Notes: a model not told the origin generated them from the letters alone. DNA of 64,000 bases from Arcobacter suis CECT 7833 (GCF_003544815.1 NZ_CP032100.1:1054001-1118000), one strand, 5' to 3'. Shown: positions 25,691 through 35,440, counted from the stretch's first letter. Numbers and translations: made by a program.

Positions 25691-27786
25691 AAAACTTCTC
25701 CTGTTTCAAAATCTTCATGTTCTTCAACTAATTTGATTAAAAGATTAGATGGTGCAAATCTGCTTCCATAATCTCTTTCAAATTTTCTTAAAGATTCTAA
25801 GATATTTTTTAAACCAACTTCATTTGCATAAGTTAATAATCCACCTTTATAAGCTGGAAAACCAGTTCCCGTAATCATCGCAAAATCTATGATAGCTGCG
25901 TCACTTACAATATTTTCTTCAAGGCATCTAGCAGCTTCATTTATCATGATATAAAGGCATCTTTGAATTATTTCACTATCATCAATAATCTTACCATTGT
26001 TTGATAGCATTGAAATAACATGTTCATTTACATAATCATCTTTTCCATCATATTGATAAAAACCACCCATTTCACCTTTTTTACCAAAATATTTTGCTTC
26101 ATACATTTTTTCAATTAGTGGAGCAACTGGCATTCTGTATCCATACTCTTCATGTAAAATAGAAGCTACTTTATATCCCACATCAATTCCAACTGTATCA
26201 GCAAGATTAAATGGACCCATAGGCATTCCAAAACCTTTTATTAGGTGGTCAATATGCTCTATTTTTGAACCTTCACTTACAATAAAAGCTGCTTCATTTA
26301 AATATGGAAGTAAAATTCTATTTACAATAAATCCTGCACAATTGCCTACAACTATTGGAGTTTTACCACAAGAGATTAAAAGCTCAAGAACTCTATTTAT
26401 AGTCTCTTTTGAAGTATGTTTTGATGGTATTACTTCAACCAATGGCATTAAATTTACAGGGTTAAAAAAGTGAACACCAATAAAATTTTCTTTGTTTTTT
26501 AAATCTTTTCCTAATTTATTAATTGAAATAGAAGATGTGTTTGTAGCAATTATTGCATTGTCATTTAACACAGTTTCTAGTTGTTTGTAGGTCTGTTTTT
26601 TTATCTCTTCATCTTCAACTATTGCTTCAATTACAAATTCCATATTTTTAAAACCACTAAGTTTATCTGTGTATGAAATGGTATTTAATTTAAAATCCAT
26701 TTGATTTTTAGTCATTTTTCTTGATTTTACTAAATAGTCATAAATCTTTGAAACATCTTTGATTATTCCATGAGCTTGTGTAATATCTCTTAGTTTAATT
26801 CTTACATCTTTTAAATATTTTGAAAATAACCAGATGATTCCTTTTCCCATTACTCCATTTCCAAAAATTGCAACATTTGAAATAGGATTAGCAGTTTTTT
26901 CATAATTTTTATTTAATTTTTCAAAAAGGAAAAATAGTTTTATTAGATTTTTTGACTCTTTTGTAACAGCTAGTCGTGAGAACTCTTCAGCTTCTTTTTT
27001 TATAGCAACTTCTAATTCTTTATTCATATTTGCTTTGATTACTTCAAGTGCTTTAAAAGGAGCTTGAAAATCAGGATTTATTTTATCTTCAAGATTTTTT
27101 AGAGCTCTTTTAAAAATAATCTCATTAAATGGAGGATAATTTAAAAGATAAAAACTTTTTCTACTTCCAAGATTTCCAGTAATTGCATTTTGTACAAAAT
27201 CACCTAACATAAACTCTTTTTGAGCATCATCAAAAATAGCATCGGCAAGATTTATCTTATAAGCTTTTTTTGCGTCAACTGTTTTTCCAGTTAATATTAA
27301 ATCAAGGGCTTCTAAAAGTCCTATTAATTTTGGAGTTCTAATTGTTCCTGCAAAGCCTGGGAAAATTCCTAGTTTTATCTCTGGAAATGCTAGTTTTGTT
27401 TTTTCATTTGTACTTAAAACTCTATATTTACAAGCAAGGGCAAGTTCAAGTCCACCACCCATACAAGCACCATTTATATAAGCAATTGTTGGAATTGGTA
27501 AATTTTCAAGTTTATTAAATATTTTGTGAATATTCATCAAAGCTTCATAAACTTCTTCTGAATCTTTTAGTTGCTCAATCTCTTTTATATCAGCACCAGC
27601 AATAAAAATATCTTTTTTTGCACTATCAATTACAAGTGCTTTTATTGTGTGGTCTTCTTGTACCAAAGTTAGTTTTTCATCAAACTCTTTTAATACTTCA
27701 AAAGATAATTTATTTATTTTTTCATTTTCTAAATCAAACGTAATCGTTGCTATATTTTGGTTAATTTCAAATTTTATATTGCTCAT
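25678..27786 (-). CDS. fadJ: Enoyl-CoA hydratase / 3-hydroxyacyl-CoA dehydrogenase
   Basis: A bifunctional protein of 702 residues carrying out hydration and NAD-dependent oxidation in beta-oxidation. A longer frame exists, but ATG 27786 is used since GGAG lies eight bases before it. The N-terminal crotonase domain (about 1-190) has IAGADIKE and NGACMGGGLELALACKYR (oxyanion-hole Gly). The dehydrogenase domain (about 310-600) has the NAD-binding GNGVMGKGI and ATNTSSIS with the catalytic His in GVHFFNPV. The final domain has GFPAYKGGLL. FadB and FadJ share this arrangement; placement without a FadA neighbour but with a FadI-type thiolase supports FadJ. Confidence 0.92.
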   Translation of the reverse strand: MSNIKFEINQNIATITFDLENEKINKLSFEVLKEFDEKLTLVQEDHTIKALVIDSAKKDIFIAGADIKEIEQLKDSEEVYEALMNIHKIFNKLENLPIPTIAYINGACMGGGLELALACKYRVLSTNEKTKLAFPEIKLGIFPGFAGTIRTPKLIGLLEALDLILTGKTVDAKKAYKINLADAIFDDAQKEFMLGDFVQNAITGNLGSRKSFYLLNYPPFNEIIFKRALKNLEDKINPDFQAPFKALEVIKANMNKELEVAIKKEAEEFSRLAVTKESKNLIKLFFLFEKLNKNYEKTANPISNVAIFGNGVMGKGIIWLFSKYLKDVRIKLRDITQAHGIIKDVSKIYDYLVKSRKMTKNQMDFKLNTISYTDKLSGFKNMEFVIEAIVEDEEIKKQTYKQLETVLNDNAIIATNTSSISINKLGKDLKNKENFIGVHFFNPVNLMPLVEVIPSKHTSKETINRVLELLISCGKTPIVVGNCAGFIVNRILLPYLNEAAFIVSEGSKIEHIDHLIKGFGMPMGPFNLADTVGIDVGYKVASILHEEYGYRMPVAPLIEKMYEAKYFGKKGEMGGFYQYDGKDDYVNEHVISMLSNNGKIIDDSEIIQRCLYIMINEAARCLEENIVSDAAIIDFAMITGTGFPAYKGGLLTYANEVGLKNILESLRKFERDYGSRFAPSNLLIKLVEEHEDFETGEVLWKR

Positions 27787-27788
27787 AT

Positions 27789-29063
27789 TTATATCTCCAA
27801 TAAGAAAGCAGCACCTTGTCCGCCACCTATACATAATGTTGCTAATGCTCTGTTTTTATCTCTTCTTTTTAACTCTTTTAATGCTGTTAAAACAATTCTT
27901 GCTCCACTCATTCCAACTGGATGACCAAGGGCAATTGCTCCACCATTTACATTTAAAATAGATTCATCAATCTCTCCAAGGGCAGGAGAATTAAAAGTTT
28001 TTTGGCAAAATTCTTCTGAAGCAAAAGCTTTTAAATTTGCGATAACTTGAGCTGCAAAGGCTTCATTTATCTCTATTAAATCAATATCTTTTAAAGTAAT
28101 TCCAGTTTTATCAAATAGTTTTTTTGTAGCATAAACAGGACCTAATCCCATTCTATGTGCATCAAGTCCAGCATAAGAATAATCACTTATAAATCCAATA
28201 GGTTCAAGATTTAATTCTTTAGCTTTTGATTCAGTACAAACAATCAAACTACAAGCACCATCTGAAACTTGTGATGAATTTCCAGCAGTTACAGTTCCAC
28301 CATCTTTTATGAAAATTGGATTTAGTTTACTTAAACTCTCGATTGTTTGGTTAAATCTTACTCCATCATCGTCTATCATTGAAGCATTTTTTGTCATAAT
28401 TGGATGAATTTCATCTTTAAAAACTCCAGTTTCTATCGCTTTTTGAGCTTTTTTGTGAGAATTTAAAGCATATTCATCTTGAGCTGCTCGGCTGATTTTA
28501 AACTCATTTGCTAAATTTTCAGCTGTTATTCCCATGATTTTCCCAGAAATCGGGTCAGTTAAACCAGAAATCAAACCAATAGTTGGTTTTAAAAAGTTTA
28601 ATCGAAAAGTTGTTAGAAGTTTAAATCTTTCACTAATAGATTTTGAATAGGTAAATTTTGTAATAAGATTTCTAAAATTATCACTATAAAGTAATGGAAT
28701 ATTACTCATAGATTCCATTCCACCAACTAGGTATAAATCACCTTGATTTGAGTTTATTTTTTCAATTGCACTTGAAATTGACTGCATTCCAGATGCGCAG
28801 TTTCTATGAACCGTATAAGCTGGTGTTGATTGTGGAAATCCAGCTCTTATTGCCATAACTCTTGCGATATTTGCTGCATTTGCAGGTTGGGCAACATTTC
28901 CCATAATCACTTCATCAAATTGTTTATAATCTAAATCATTTCGTAAAACTAACTCTTTTGTAATAATTGCACCTAAAGTATCAGCACTTATATCATTTAG
29001 TTTTCCATTTGCTTTTGCTATTGGACTTCTTAGTCCGTCTATTATGGCTATTCTTTCTTTCAA
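27789..29063 (-). CDS. fadI: Acetyl-CoA C-acyltransferase (thiolase)
   Basis: A 424-residue thiolase that cleaves 3-ketoacyl-CoA. The nucleophilic Cys lies in HRNCASGMQSIS (about residues 86-97), the His in NVNGGAIALGHPVGMSGAR and the final acid/base Cys in LATLCIGGGQGAAFLLE. It is somewhat longer than FadA-type thiolases (about 390), which favours the FadI type. It lies two bases upstream of fadJ and ten bases downstream of the ligase gene in one operon. Confidence 0.92.
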   Translation of the reverse strand: MKERIAIIDGLRSPIAKANGKLNDISADTLGAIITKELVLRNDLDYKQFDEVIMGNVAQPANAANIARVMAIRAGFPQSTPAYTVHRNCASGMQSISSAIEKINSNQGDLYLVGGMESMSNIPLLYSDNFRNLITKFTYSKSISERFKLLTTFRLNFLKPTIGLISGLTDPISGKIMGITAENLANEFKISRAAQDEYALNSHKKAQKAIETGVFKDEIHPIMTKNASMIDDDGVRFNQTIESLSKLNPIFIKDGGTVTAGNSSQVSDGACSLIVCTESKAKELNLEPIGFISDYSYAGLDAHRMGLGPVYATKKLFDKTGITLKDIDLIEINEAFAAQVIANLKAFASEEFCQKTFNSPALGEIDESILNVNGGAIALGHPVGMSGARIVLTALKELKRRDKNRALATLCIGGGQGAAFLLEI

Positions 29064-29072
29064 TTTAAACTC

Positions 29073-30806
29073 CTAATACATACTATTTATAATATTTGCG
29101 TATTTTTCTTCAATTTTACTTCTACTAATTTTCATAGATGGTGTTAATTCACCAGTTTCTATGGAAATATCATTTGTTAAGATTTTGAATTTTACTATTT
29201 TTTCCCATTTATTTAAACCAGAATTCACACTATTTATATGGTTTGAAATATTCTTTAGAATATCATCTTTATTATAATATTCTTCTATTGTTAAATTCTT
29301 ATTTAGTTTTTTAGCATTTTCATATTTTTCTTTATCCACAAAAAGTAGGGCAGTTGTATATTTCCTATTTTGAGAGATTACAACTGCAAACTCAATATAT
29401 CTATTTTTAGAGAGTTTTTGCTCAATTTCAACTGCATTTACATACTCTCCCGTTGAAGTTTTAAATATATCTTTTAGTCTACTTTTTATAAATAAATATC
29501 CATCTTCATCCAAAAAAGCAACATCTCCCGTATGAAGCCAACCTTCACTATCAATAGTATTTTTTGTAAGTTCTTCTTGATTTAAATATCCAAGCATTAA
29601 AGAATCACCACGAACGAGAAGTTCATTGTTTTGGGTAATTTTTATTTGCGCACTTGGAATCACTTTTCCACAAGAACCAACTTTATTTGCATTTGGATAA
29701 TTCGTTGAAACAACTGGCGAAAACTCTGTCATTCCATATCCTTGATAAACGGGAACTCCAATATTTACAAAGAATATTGCTATATCTTTTGATAAAGGCG
29801 CTCCACCACTTACGAGTTTATCAACCCTTGAACCAAATATTTCTCTAAATTTTGAATAAACTAATTTGTCATAAATTTTAAATAAAATAGAACTTTTATC
29901 CAAATTTTCTTTTAAAGCATAAGAAAAAGCCAAAGAAGCAATGACTCTGCTAAAAAATGGTTTTTCTAAAATTTGAGCTTTTATTTTATTAAATATTTTT
30001 TCAAGAAGCCTTGGAACTACTGTCATAATCGTAGGTTTTACAACTTTCATAAGATTTGCAACATTTAAAACATCATCTACAAAATAGATACTAATTCCAC
30101 GACTCAAATAATAACTCATAACAGTTCTCTCAAAAATATGAGCCAAAGGAAGAAGTGAAAGTGAAACTTCACCTTTTGGTAAATCAATAAGTTTATTTAT
30201 ATCGTGAAGTTGTGAAACTATGTTTTTATGGCTTAACATTACACCTTTGGGGGTTCCTGTGTTTCCACTTGTGTAAATAATAGAAAAAATATCATCGGGA
30301 TTTGCCTCAAAAGAAGTAAATCCAGTAGAATCACAAATCTGTTTTCCAATAACTAGAATTTCATCAAAGTTATAAAAATTTGGCTCTTTTATACAAAAAT
30401 TGTGAGTTATAAAAGTAAGATGCGAATTATCTTTTTCTATATCTTTGAGTCTTTCTTGTGAATCTATAAACATATATTTCATAGCTGAATCTTTTATTTC
30501 AAAGTTAAGATTAGTTGTTGAGATATTTGCAAAAATAGGAACACTAATAGCTCCAACTTGTAAAATAGCAAAATCAAAAATAAGCCAAAATGGTGAAGAA
30601 TTAGCAAAAATCCCAACCGTATCACCCTTTTGAATCCCCATATCTTTTAGGGCAAGACTTAAGCAAATAACTTTGTTTTTAAAATCACTTGTTGAGATAT
30701 TTGTATATTTTCCATTTGATAAATAGTTTAAAAAATATTCATTATCATAGTTGTTTGATATATGTAAAAAAAGTTCACTATAGGTTTTGAAGTTGTAAGT
30801 ATTCAT
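29073..30806 (-). CDS. fadD: Long-chain acyl-CoA ligase (AMP-forming)
   Basis: Activates fatty acids to acyl-CoA, feeding the enzymes encoded after it. ATG 30806 is chosen over an upstream in-frame codon since AGGAGAG sits just before it; the protein is then 577 residues. It has the adenylate-forming signatures: P-loop YTSGNTGTPKGVMLSH (about 177-192), GYGMTEFSPV, GWLHTGDVAFLDEDGYLFIKSRLKD and the C-terminal small domain. The motif order and length match long-chain FadD-like ligases. It is first in the operon, behind a control region with a 17-bp palindrome. Confidence 0.92.
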   Translation of the reverse strand: MNTYNFKTYSELFLHISNNYDNEYFLNYLSNGKYTNISTSDFKNKVICLSLALKDMGIQKGDTVGIFANSSPFWLIFDFAILQVGAISVPIFANISTTNLNFEIKDSAMKYMFIDSQERLKDIEKDNSHLTFITHNFCIKEPNFYNFDEILVIGKQICDSTGFTSFEANPDDIFSIIYTSGNTGTPKGVMLSHKNIVSQLHDINKLIDLPKGEVSLSLLPLAHIFERTVMSYYLSRGISIYFVDDVLNVANLMKVVKPTIMTVVPRLLEKIFNKIKAQILEKPFFSRVIASLAFSYALKENLDKSSILFKIYDKLVYSKFREIFGSRVDKLVSGGAPLSKDIAIFFVNIGVPVYQGYGMTEFSPVVSTNYPNANKVGSCGKVIPSAQIKITQNNELLVRGDSLMLGYLNQEELTKNTIDSEGWLHTGDVAFLDEDGYLFIKSRLKDIFKTSTGEYVNAVEIEQKLSKNRYIEFAVVISQNRKYTTALLFVDKEKYENAKKLNKNLTIEEYYNKDDILKNISNHINSVNSGLNKWEKIVKFKILTNDISIETGELTPSMKISRSKIEEKYANIINSMY

Positions 30807-30889
30807 TTTAGCTCTCCTATCATAATTCAATTATAATAATTATAACTATAAATAATTTTTTATCAAGAGAAGGGCTGAAAAATAGATAT

Positions 30890-30906
30890 TGTTTATATTA
30901 TAAACA
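30890..30906. promoter_or_regulatory. 17-bp palindrome upstream of fadD
   Basis: TGTTTATATTATAAACA is a perfect inverted repeat with a single central base, about 85 bases upstream of the fadD start on the minus strand. The stretch between holds TATAAT-like boxes. It is a plausible operator for a fatty-acid-responsive repressor, although no regulator gene for it is in the window. Confidence 0.5.
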
Positions 30907-30943
30907 GTAGAAATTACACATATTATATATTTGGATAAAAAAT

Positions 30944-31201
30944 TTACTCTTTATCCAATCTCATATCTTCAAGAACTTCTAAAATATCTAAAGCATCTTC
31001 TTCACTTAGATTATTGTTTGTTATATCAAGTTCAACTTCATCAAAATATGCTTTCATCTCTTCAAGATATTTTAGTTCATCTTTATCATCTTTTGAACAA
31101 TCACCACTATCGATTATGTCCATAATCTCTTCTAAATTTTCATCAAGTTCTGGAATTAATTCCTCTTTTAGAATTTTTGCAAGTTTTTCTATATTTGACA
31201 T
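30944..31201 (-). CDS. Small acidic helical protein, paralog of the one at 5956
   Basis: An 85-residue acidic protein beginning at ATG 31201, which has AGGAAAAC before it; a longer frame to 31234 lacks such a site. It begins MSNIEKLAKILKEELIPEL, which aligns with MPDIKEKLKDLVETVMIPEV of the gene at 5956-6243. In both, the helix is followed by another Glu/Asp-rich helix. Its function is not known. It is a separate unit between fadD and peptide deformylase. Confidence 0.75.
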   Translation of the reverse strand: MSNIEKLAKILKEELIPELDENLEEIMDIIDSGDCSKDDKDELKYLEEMKAYFDEVELDITNNNLSEEDALDILEVLEDMRLDKE

Positions 31202-31240
31202 TTGTTTTCCTAAATTTTTTTTAAATGATACCAAAAATTA

Positions 31241-31768
31241 TTAGATTGTTTTGAAATAAACTTCTTCACTTATAATATCTTTTGTTGTTTTAACTCTATC
31301 AATAAAAGCAAGTCCAATTAAATGGTCATATTCATGTTGGAAAATTCTAGCTACAAAATCTTTGAAAATTATAGTTTTTTTCTCATCATTTATGGTTTTA
31401 TATTTTACTTTTATTTTGTTATATCTTGGAACTTTTGCTCTGATTCCAGGAATGCTTAAACATCCTTCCCAATCTTTATTTTTTCCCTTTGAAGTTTTGA
31501 TTATTTTGGGATTTATTAAAATTAAATCTTGCATATATGGAGCATTTGGGTATCTATCATTTGGTTTTGATGAAATTATCATAATCTGTTTTGAAATAGA
31601 AATCTGAGGAGCTGCTAATCCTACTCCATTTGATTTTTTTAAAGTTGCTAGCATATATGATACAATTTTTTGTGTTTCTTCACTTTTTATATTTTTTACT
31701 TTTTTAGCTTTTAGTCTTAAAACTTTTTCTCCAAGTTTTGCTATTTTTATATCATTTGCATTAAACAT
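31241..31768 (-). CDS. def: Peptide deformylase
   Basis: Removes the N-formyl group from new proteins; metal-dependent. ATG 31768 is chosen since AAAGG precedes it and the fold begins soon after; upstream codons in the same frame give an odd N-terminus. The protein is 175 residues. All three motifs are intact: GVGLAAPQ (48-55), EGCLS with metal ligand Cys103 (101-105) and QHEYDH with His145 and His149 (144-149). The tail is normal. Confidence 0.93.
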   Translation of the reverse strand: MFNANDIKIAKLGEKVLRLKAKKVKNIKSEETQKIVSYMLATLKKSNGVGLAAPQISISKQIMIISSKPNDRYPNAPYMQDLILINPKIIKTSKGKNKDWEGCLSIPGIRAKVPRYNKIKVKYKTINDEKKTIIFKDFVARIFQHEYDHLIGLAFIDRVKTTKDIISEEVYFKTI

Positions 31769-31893
31769 TTTAAACCTTTTAACATATACAGTTATTAATT
31801 GCAAAGATTGTACATGAATTTCTATTATGAAAGCATAATCCATTTATTCAGATACAATGTGCTTATATTCGTACAAATTATAAAGGAGCTAAA

Positions 31894-32004
31894 ATGGCAA
31901 AAGGTAAAGACTCTCAAAAAGAAGTTAAGAAAAAATCAGAAAAATCTTTAAAAGAAAAAAGAAGTGAGAAAAAAGAAAAAAAATCTACTTTTTTAAGTAA
32001 ATAG
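31894..32004 (+). CDS. Very small Lys-rich protein (36 aa)
   Basis: A 36-residue frame begins with ATG 31894 and ends with TAG at 32002-32004, preceded by a strong AAAGGAG ribosome site. It encodes MAKGKDSQKE..., Lys/Glu-rich with a short hydrophobic end (STFLSK). Similar tiny basic proteins starting MAKGxDS/K occur in many bacteria, but I know of no function. The strong ribosome site and following hairpin support a real gene. It is divergent from peptide deformylase. Confidence 0.7.
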   Translation: MAKGKDSQKEVKKKSEKSLKEKRSEKKEKKSTFLSK

Positions 32005-32022
32005 AAGTTTAATAGCTTCTAT
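32001..32022. terminator. Hairpin between the convergent small gene and thioesterase-like gene
   Basis: ATAGAAG and CTTCTAT pair around an eight-base loop, overlapping the stop of the 36-residue gene and ending four bases before the convergent gene. Flanking T-rich sequence makes it a weak terminator. Confidence 0.55.
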
Positions 32023-32026
32023 TTAT

Positions 32027-32467
32027 TTATAATTTTATTACATAATATCCTAAAAAATCTACGCAAGTTTGACCATCTTCAATTATTTTAGATTCTATTT
32101 TTATAGAAGCACTTTTTTTAGTTTCTAGTTTTTGTTTTAATAGCTTAATCTCTTCAAATGATGGTTTTTTTGTATAACAAATTATATCTTTTGTTACAGG
32201 TTTTCTAAAGCTAGTTTCATTTTTTATGATTACAATATTATTTGAATCAAAGCCTAACTCTTTTGAAATAAGCCAACATAAACTCCATGCAGAAATAATT
32301 GTTATTGTAGATAAACTTCCACCAAAAGCTGTACCTTTATCATTTATATTTATTTTAAGAGGAGCTGTTATTATTAGTTCATTTTCATTATAATCTTGAA
32401 TCTTTATTTTCATCATTTTTGTTAATGGAATCTCATTATAAAGTTTGTTTTGAAGTTCTTTTGTCAT
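32027..32467 (-). CDS. YiiD C-terminal-like thioesterase (hot-dog fold)
   Basis: A 146-residue protein resembling the C-terminal domain of YiiD (PF09500-type putative thioesterase). The central block ININDKGTAFGGSLSTITIISAWSL is the typical Asn/Asp-x-x-Gly-Thr-x-Phe-Gly-Gly-Ser hot-dog segment. Strands KPVTKDI and SASIKIESKI complete the fold. It presumably hydrolyses an acyl thioester; the substrate is unknown. Its position near the fatty-acid genes may be coincidence. Confidence 0.85.
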   Translation of the reverse strand: MTKELQNKLYNEIPLTKMMKIKIQDYNENELIITAPLKININDKGTAFGGSLSTITIISAWSLCWLISKELGFDSNNIVIIKNETSFRKPVTKDIICYTKKPSFEEIKLLKQKLETKKSASIKIESKIIEDGQTCVDFLGYYVIKL

Positions 32468-32559
32468 TATTTACTCTTAGTTTTTAAATAAAATTAGAAG
32501 AATTTTTTTCTTACTATACTTTAGTAATACTACTAAAAAAAAATTGAACAAATAATAAA

Positions 32560-32586
32560 ATATATGTACAATAATTGTACATATAT
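32560..32586. promoter_or_regulatory. Perfect 27-bp palindrome upstream of acnB
   Basis: The arms ATATATGTACAAT and ATTGTACATATAT are exact reverse complements around one central A. The core TGTACAAT/ATTGTACA is repeated as AATTGTACATA at 32697-32707, close to the -35 position of the acnB promoter. A dimeric regulator that binds TTGTACA-type sites is likely. Which regulator this is cannot be told from the window. Confidence 0.65.
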
Positions 32587-32726
32587 GAGCTAATAAGAAG
32601 TAATCTTTTACTTAGAATAAAATTAAATTTACTCTATTATCTACCTTAGTGTAACTTTTATTTACATAAATAAAAACTTGTACTATTCTTTGCAAAAATT
32701 GTACATACTAATTTTTTTCTTTGTGA

Positions 32727-32732
32727 TATAAT
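32727..32732 (+). promoter_or_regulatory. Probable -10 box of acnB with extended TG
   Basis: TGATATAAT provides TATAAT with an upstream TG, like the sigma-70 extended -10 boxes used in Campylobacterota, which often lack a clear -35. It lies 35 bases before the acnB ATG and 20 bases after the half-site at 32697-32707. Confidence 0.6.
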
Positions 32733-32767
32733 AAATCAAACTTTCTAAAATAAAGAGGAGATAATAT

Positions 32768-35341
32768 ATGAGTTTATTAGCAAATTATAAAGCACATTCG
32801 CAAGAAAGACTTAATGAAGGTGGTTTACCTGCATTACCTTTAACTGCTGAACAAACTGCTGAATTAGTAGAATTATTAAAAGCTAATCCAGTTGTTGAAG
32901 CTGAATACTGTTTAGATTTATTTACAAACAAAATTAACCCAGGTGTTGATGATGCTGCTTATGTAAAAGCTGCATTTTTAAATGATATTGTACAAGGAAA
33001 AGTAACTTGTTCTGTAATTTCTAAAGTTCAAGCTATTGAAATTTTAGGAACAATGATGGGTGGATTTAATGTTACTCCATTAGTTGAAGCATTAAAAATT
33101 GCTGAAGTTGCTGATGCTGCTGCAAAAGAATTAAAAAATACTATCCTAGTTTATAACTCATTTAATGAAGTTAAAGATTTAATGGATGCTGGAAATGCTA
33201 AAGCTAAAGAAGTTATCGAATCATGGGCAAATGCTGAGTGGTTTACAAATAAACCAGCTTTAGAAGAAGAAATGACTTTAACTGTATATAAAATTCCTGG
33301 TGAAACAAATACAGATGATTTATCTCCTGCAACTGTTGCATTTACAAGATCTGATATTCCATTACACGCAACTGCAATGTTACAATCAAGAATGGAAAAA
33401 CCATTAGAAAAAATGGCTGAATTAAAACAAAAAGGTTATCCTTTAGCTTATGTTGGTGATGTTGTTGGAACTGGATCTTCAAGAAAATCAGGAATCAACT
33501 CAGTTCAATGGCACATGGGTAGAGATATTCCAGGTGTTCCAAATAAAAGAACTGGTGGGGTTGTATTAGGTTCTATTATTGCTCCAATTTTCTTTAATAC
33601 TGCAGAAGATTCAGGATGTTTACCAATTGAAGCTAGCGTTGATGCTTTAGAAACTGGTGATGTTATTACAATTAAGCCATACGCTGGTGTAATTGAAAAA
33701 GATGGTGCTGTTGTTTCTAAATTTACTTTAGCTCCAAATACTTTAACAGACGAAATGAGAGCTGGTGGAAGAATTCCTTTAATTATTGGAAAAGGTTTAA
33801 CTGCAAAAGCTAGAGCTGCATTAGGTTTAGGTGCTTCAACTGCATTTATTGCTGCTTCTCAACCAGCTGATAATGGAAAAGGGTTTACTCAAGCTCAAAA
33901 AATGGTTGGAAAAGCTTGTGGTGTTGCAGGTGTTAAACCAGGTATGTATGTTGAGCCAATCGCTACAACTGTAGGATCTCAAGATACAACTGGACCAATG
34001 ACTAGAGATGAAATTAAAGAACTTGCTGCACTTTCTTTTGGTGCTGATATGGTTATGCAATCATTCTGTCACACTGCTGCTTACCCAAAACCAGCTGACA
34101 TTAAATTAAGACATACTTTACCAGAATTTATTTCTTCAAGAGGTGGAGTTACATTAAGACCAGGTGATGGTGTTATTCACTCATGGTTAAATAGATTATG
34201 TTTACCAGATACTGTTGGTACTGGTGGAGATTCTCATACAAGATTCCCAATTGGTATTTCATTCCCAGCAGGATCAGGATTAATCGCATTCGCAGGTGTT
34301 ACAGGTATGATGCCTTTAACTATGCCAGAATCTGTATTAGTAAGATTCAAAGGTGAAATGCAACCAGGAATTACTTTAAGAGATTTAGTTAATGCTATTC
34401 CTTACCAAGCTATTCAAGATGGTTTATTAACTGTTGAGAAAAAAGGTAAGAAAAATGTATTTGCTGGAACAATCGTTGAAATTCAAGGTTTACCAGACTT
34501 AAAAGTTGAGCAAGCATTTGAATTATCAGATTCAGCTGCAGAAAGATCAGCAGCTGCTTGTTCTGTTCAATTAAATAAAGAACCAATTATTGAATATCTA
34601 TCTTCAAACATTGCTTTAATTGAAAAAATGATTGAAGAAGGTTATGAAGATGCTAAAACTCTTCAAAGAAGAGCGGATAAAATGAGAGAATGGATTAAAA
34701 ACCCAGTATTATTAACTCCTGACGCTGATGCTGAATATAAAGCAATCATTGAAATTGATTTAAATACAATTACTGAGCCAATCTTAGCTTGTCCAAACGA
34801 TCCAGATGATGTTGATACATTAACAAACATCAACAATGATCCAAAAAGAATTAAAAAAATCGACGAAGTATTCGTAGGTTCTTGTATGACTAATATTGGA
34901 TTATTCAGAGCTTTAGGTGAAGTGCTTAAAGGTGAGGGTGAAGTTCCTGCTAAACTATGGGTTGCACCACCAACAAAAATGGATAAAGAACAATTAACTG
35001 AAGAGGGTTATTATTCAATCTTTGCAGCAGCTGGTGCAAGATTAGAAATTCCTGGATGTTCTTTATGTATGGGTAACCAAGCTCAAGTTTCTGAAGGTTC
35101 TGCTGTATTCTCTACGTCTACAAGAAACTTCGATAACAGACTTGGTAAAAACTCTCAAGTTTATTTAGGTTCTGCTGAAGTTGCCGCTGTTGCTGCACTT
35201 TTAGGAAGATTACCATCTGTTAAAGAGTATATGGAAATCGTACCTAAGAAAATTACAGAGAAAAACAAAGAGGGTGTTTATAAATACTTAAACTTCCACC
35301 AAGTTACTTCTGAGCAATTAACTAACTTAGTTCACTCTTAA
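32768..35341 (+). CDS. acnB: Aconitate hydratase B
   Basis: An 857-residue bifunctional aconitase/2-methylisocitrate dehydratase of the AcnB type, acting in the TCA cycle. It has the N-terminal HEAT-like domain (about 1-160, typical only of AcnB), the swivel domain with [19 protein letters not shown], and the catalytic part with [11 protein letters not shown]. The iron-sulfur Cys are in GSCMTNIG and the CSLCMG pair near the end. The length matches E. coli AcnB (865). AcnB is the usual aconitase of Campylobacterota. Expression is probably controlled through the palindrome upstream; a clear terminator follows. Confidence 0.97.
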   Translation: MSLLANYKAHSQERLNEGGLPALPLTAEQTAELVELLKANPVVEAEYCLDLFTNKINPGVDDAAYVKAAFLNDIVQGKVTCSVISKVQAIEILGTMMGGFNVTPLVEALKIAEVADAAAKELKNTILVYNSFNEVKDLMDAGNAKAKEVIESWANAEWFTNKPALEEEMTLTVYKIPGETNTDDLSPATVAFTRSDIPLHATAMLQSRMEKPLEKMAELKQKGYPLAYVGDVVGTGSSRKSGINSVQWHMGRDIPGVPNKRTGGVVLGSIIAPIFFNTAEDSGCLPIEASVDALETGDVITIKPYAGVIEKDGAVVSKFTLAPNTLTDEMRAGGRIPLIIGKGLTAKARAALGLGASTAFIAASQPADNGKGFTQAQKMVGKACGVAGVKPGMYVEPIATTVGSQDTTGPMTRDEIKELAALSFGADMVMQSFCHTAAYPKPADIKLRHTLPEFISSRGGVTLRPGDGVIHSWLNRLCLPDTVGTGGDSHTRFPIGISFPAGSGLIAFAGVTGMMPLTMPESVLVRFKGEMQPGITLRDLVNAIPYQAIQDGLLTVEKKGKKNVFAGTIVEIQGLPDLKVEQAFELSDSAAERSAAACSVQLNKEPIIEYLSSNIALIEKMIEEGYEDAKTLQRRADKMREWIKNPVLLTPDADAEYKAIIEIDLNTITEPILACPNDPDDVDTLTNINNDPKRIKKIDEVFVGSCMTNIGLFRALGEVLKGEGEVPAKLWVAPPTKMDKEQLTEEGYYSIFAAAGARLEIPGCSLCMGNQAQVSEGSAVFSTSTRNFDNRLGKNSQVYLGSAEVAAVAALLGRLPSVKEYMEIVPKKITEKNKEGVYKYLNFHQVTSEQLTNLVHS

Positions 35342-35360
35342 TAGTTATTTATGAGATTTA

Positions 35361-35390
35361 AAAACCGAGGTCTTGCACCTCGGTTTTTTT
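35361..35390 (+). terminator. Strong rho-independent terminator of acnB
   Basis: AAAACCGAGGT and ACCTCGGTTTT pair around CTTGC, followed by a T-run. It sits 20 bases after the acnB stop and is among the most GC-rich hairpins in the window. Confidence 0.95.
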
Positions 35391-35440
35391 ATATATGTAC
35401 TTTTGGTAATAAAATAAATTTATAGTTAAAAGAAGAAATT

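Larger units (their letters stand above)
32468..32767 (+). promoter_or_regulatory. 300-bp regulatory gap before acnB
   Basis: No gene is seen in this gap between the thioesterase-like gene and acnB. It contains the long palindrome at 32560-32586, a second related half-site AATTGTACATA at 32697-32707, a promoter box at 32727-32732 and a strong AGAGGAG ribosome site just before the acnB ATG. The length and repeated motifs suggest controlled expression. Confidence 0.75.

Noticed and set aside
31014-31244. Plus-strand frame over the small acidic gene
   Set aside because: Ser/Phe-rich composition is the reverse reading of an acidic helical protein that has a good ribosome site.
32027-32467. GNAT acetyltransferase as the identity of this gene
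   Set aside because: Full-length YiiD has an N-terminal GNAT domain, but only the C-terminal hot-dog domain is present here and no acetyl-CoA binding motif is visible.
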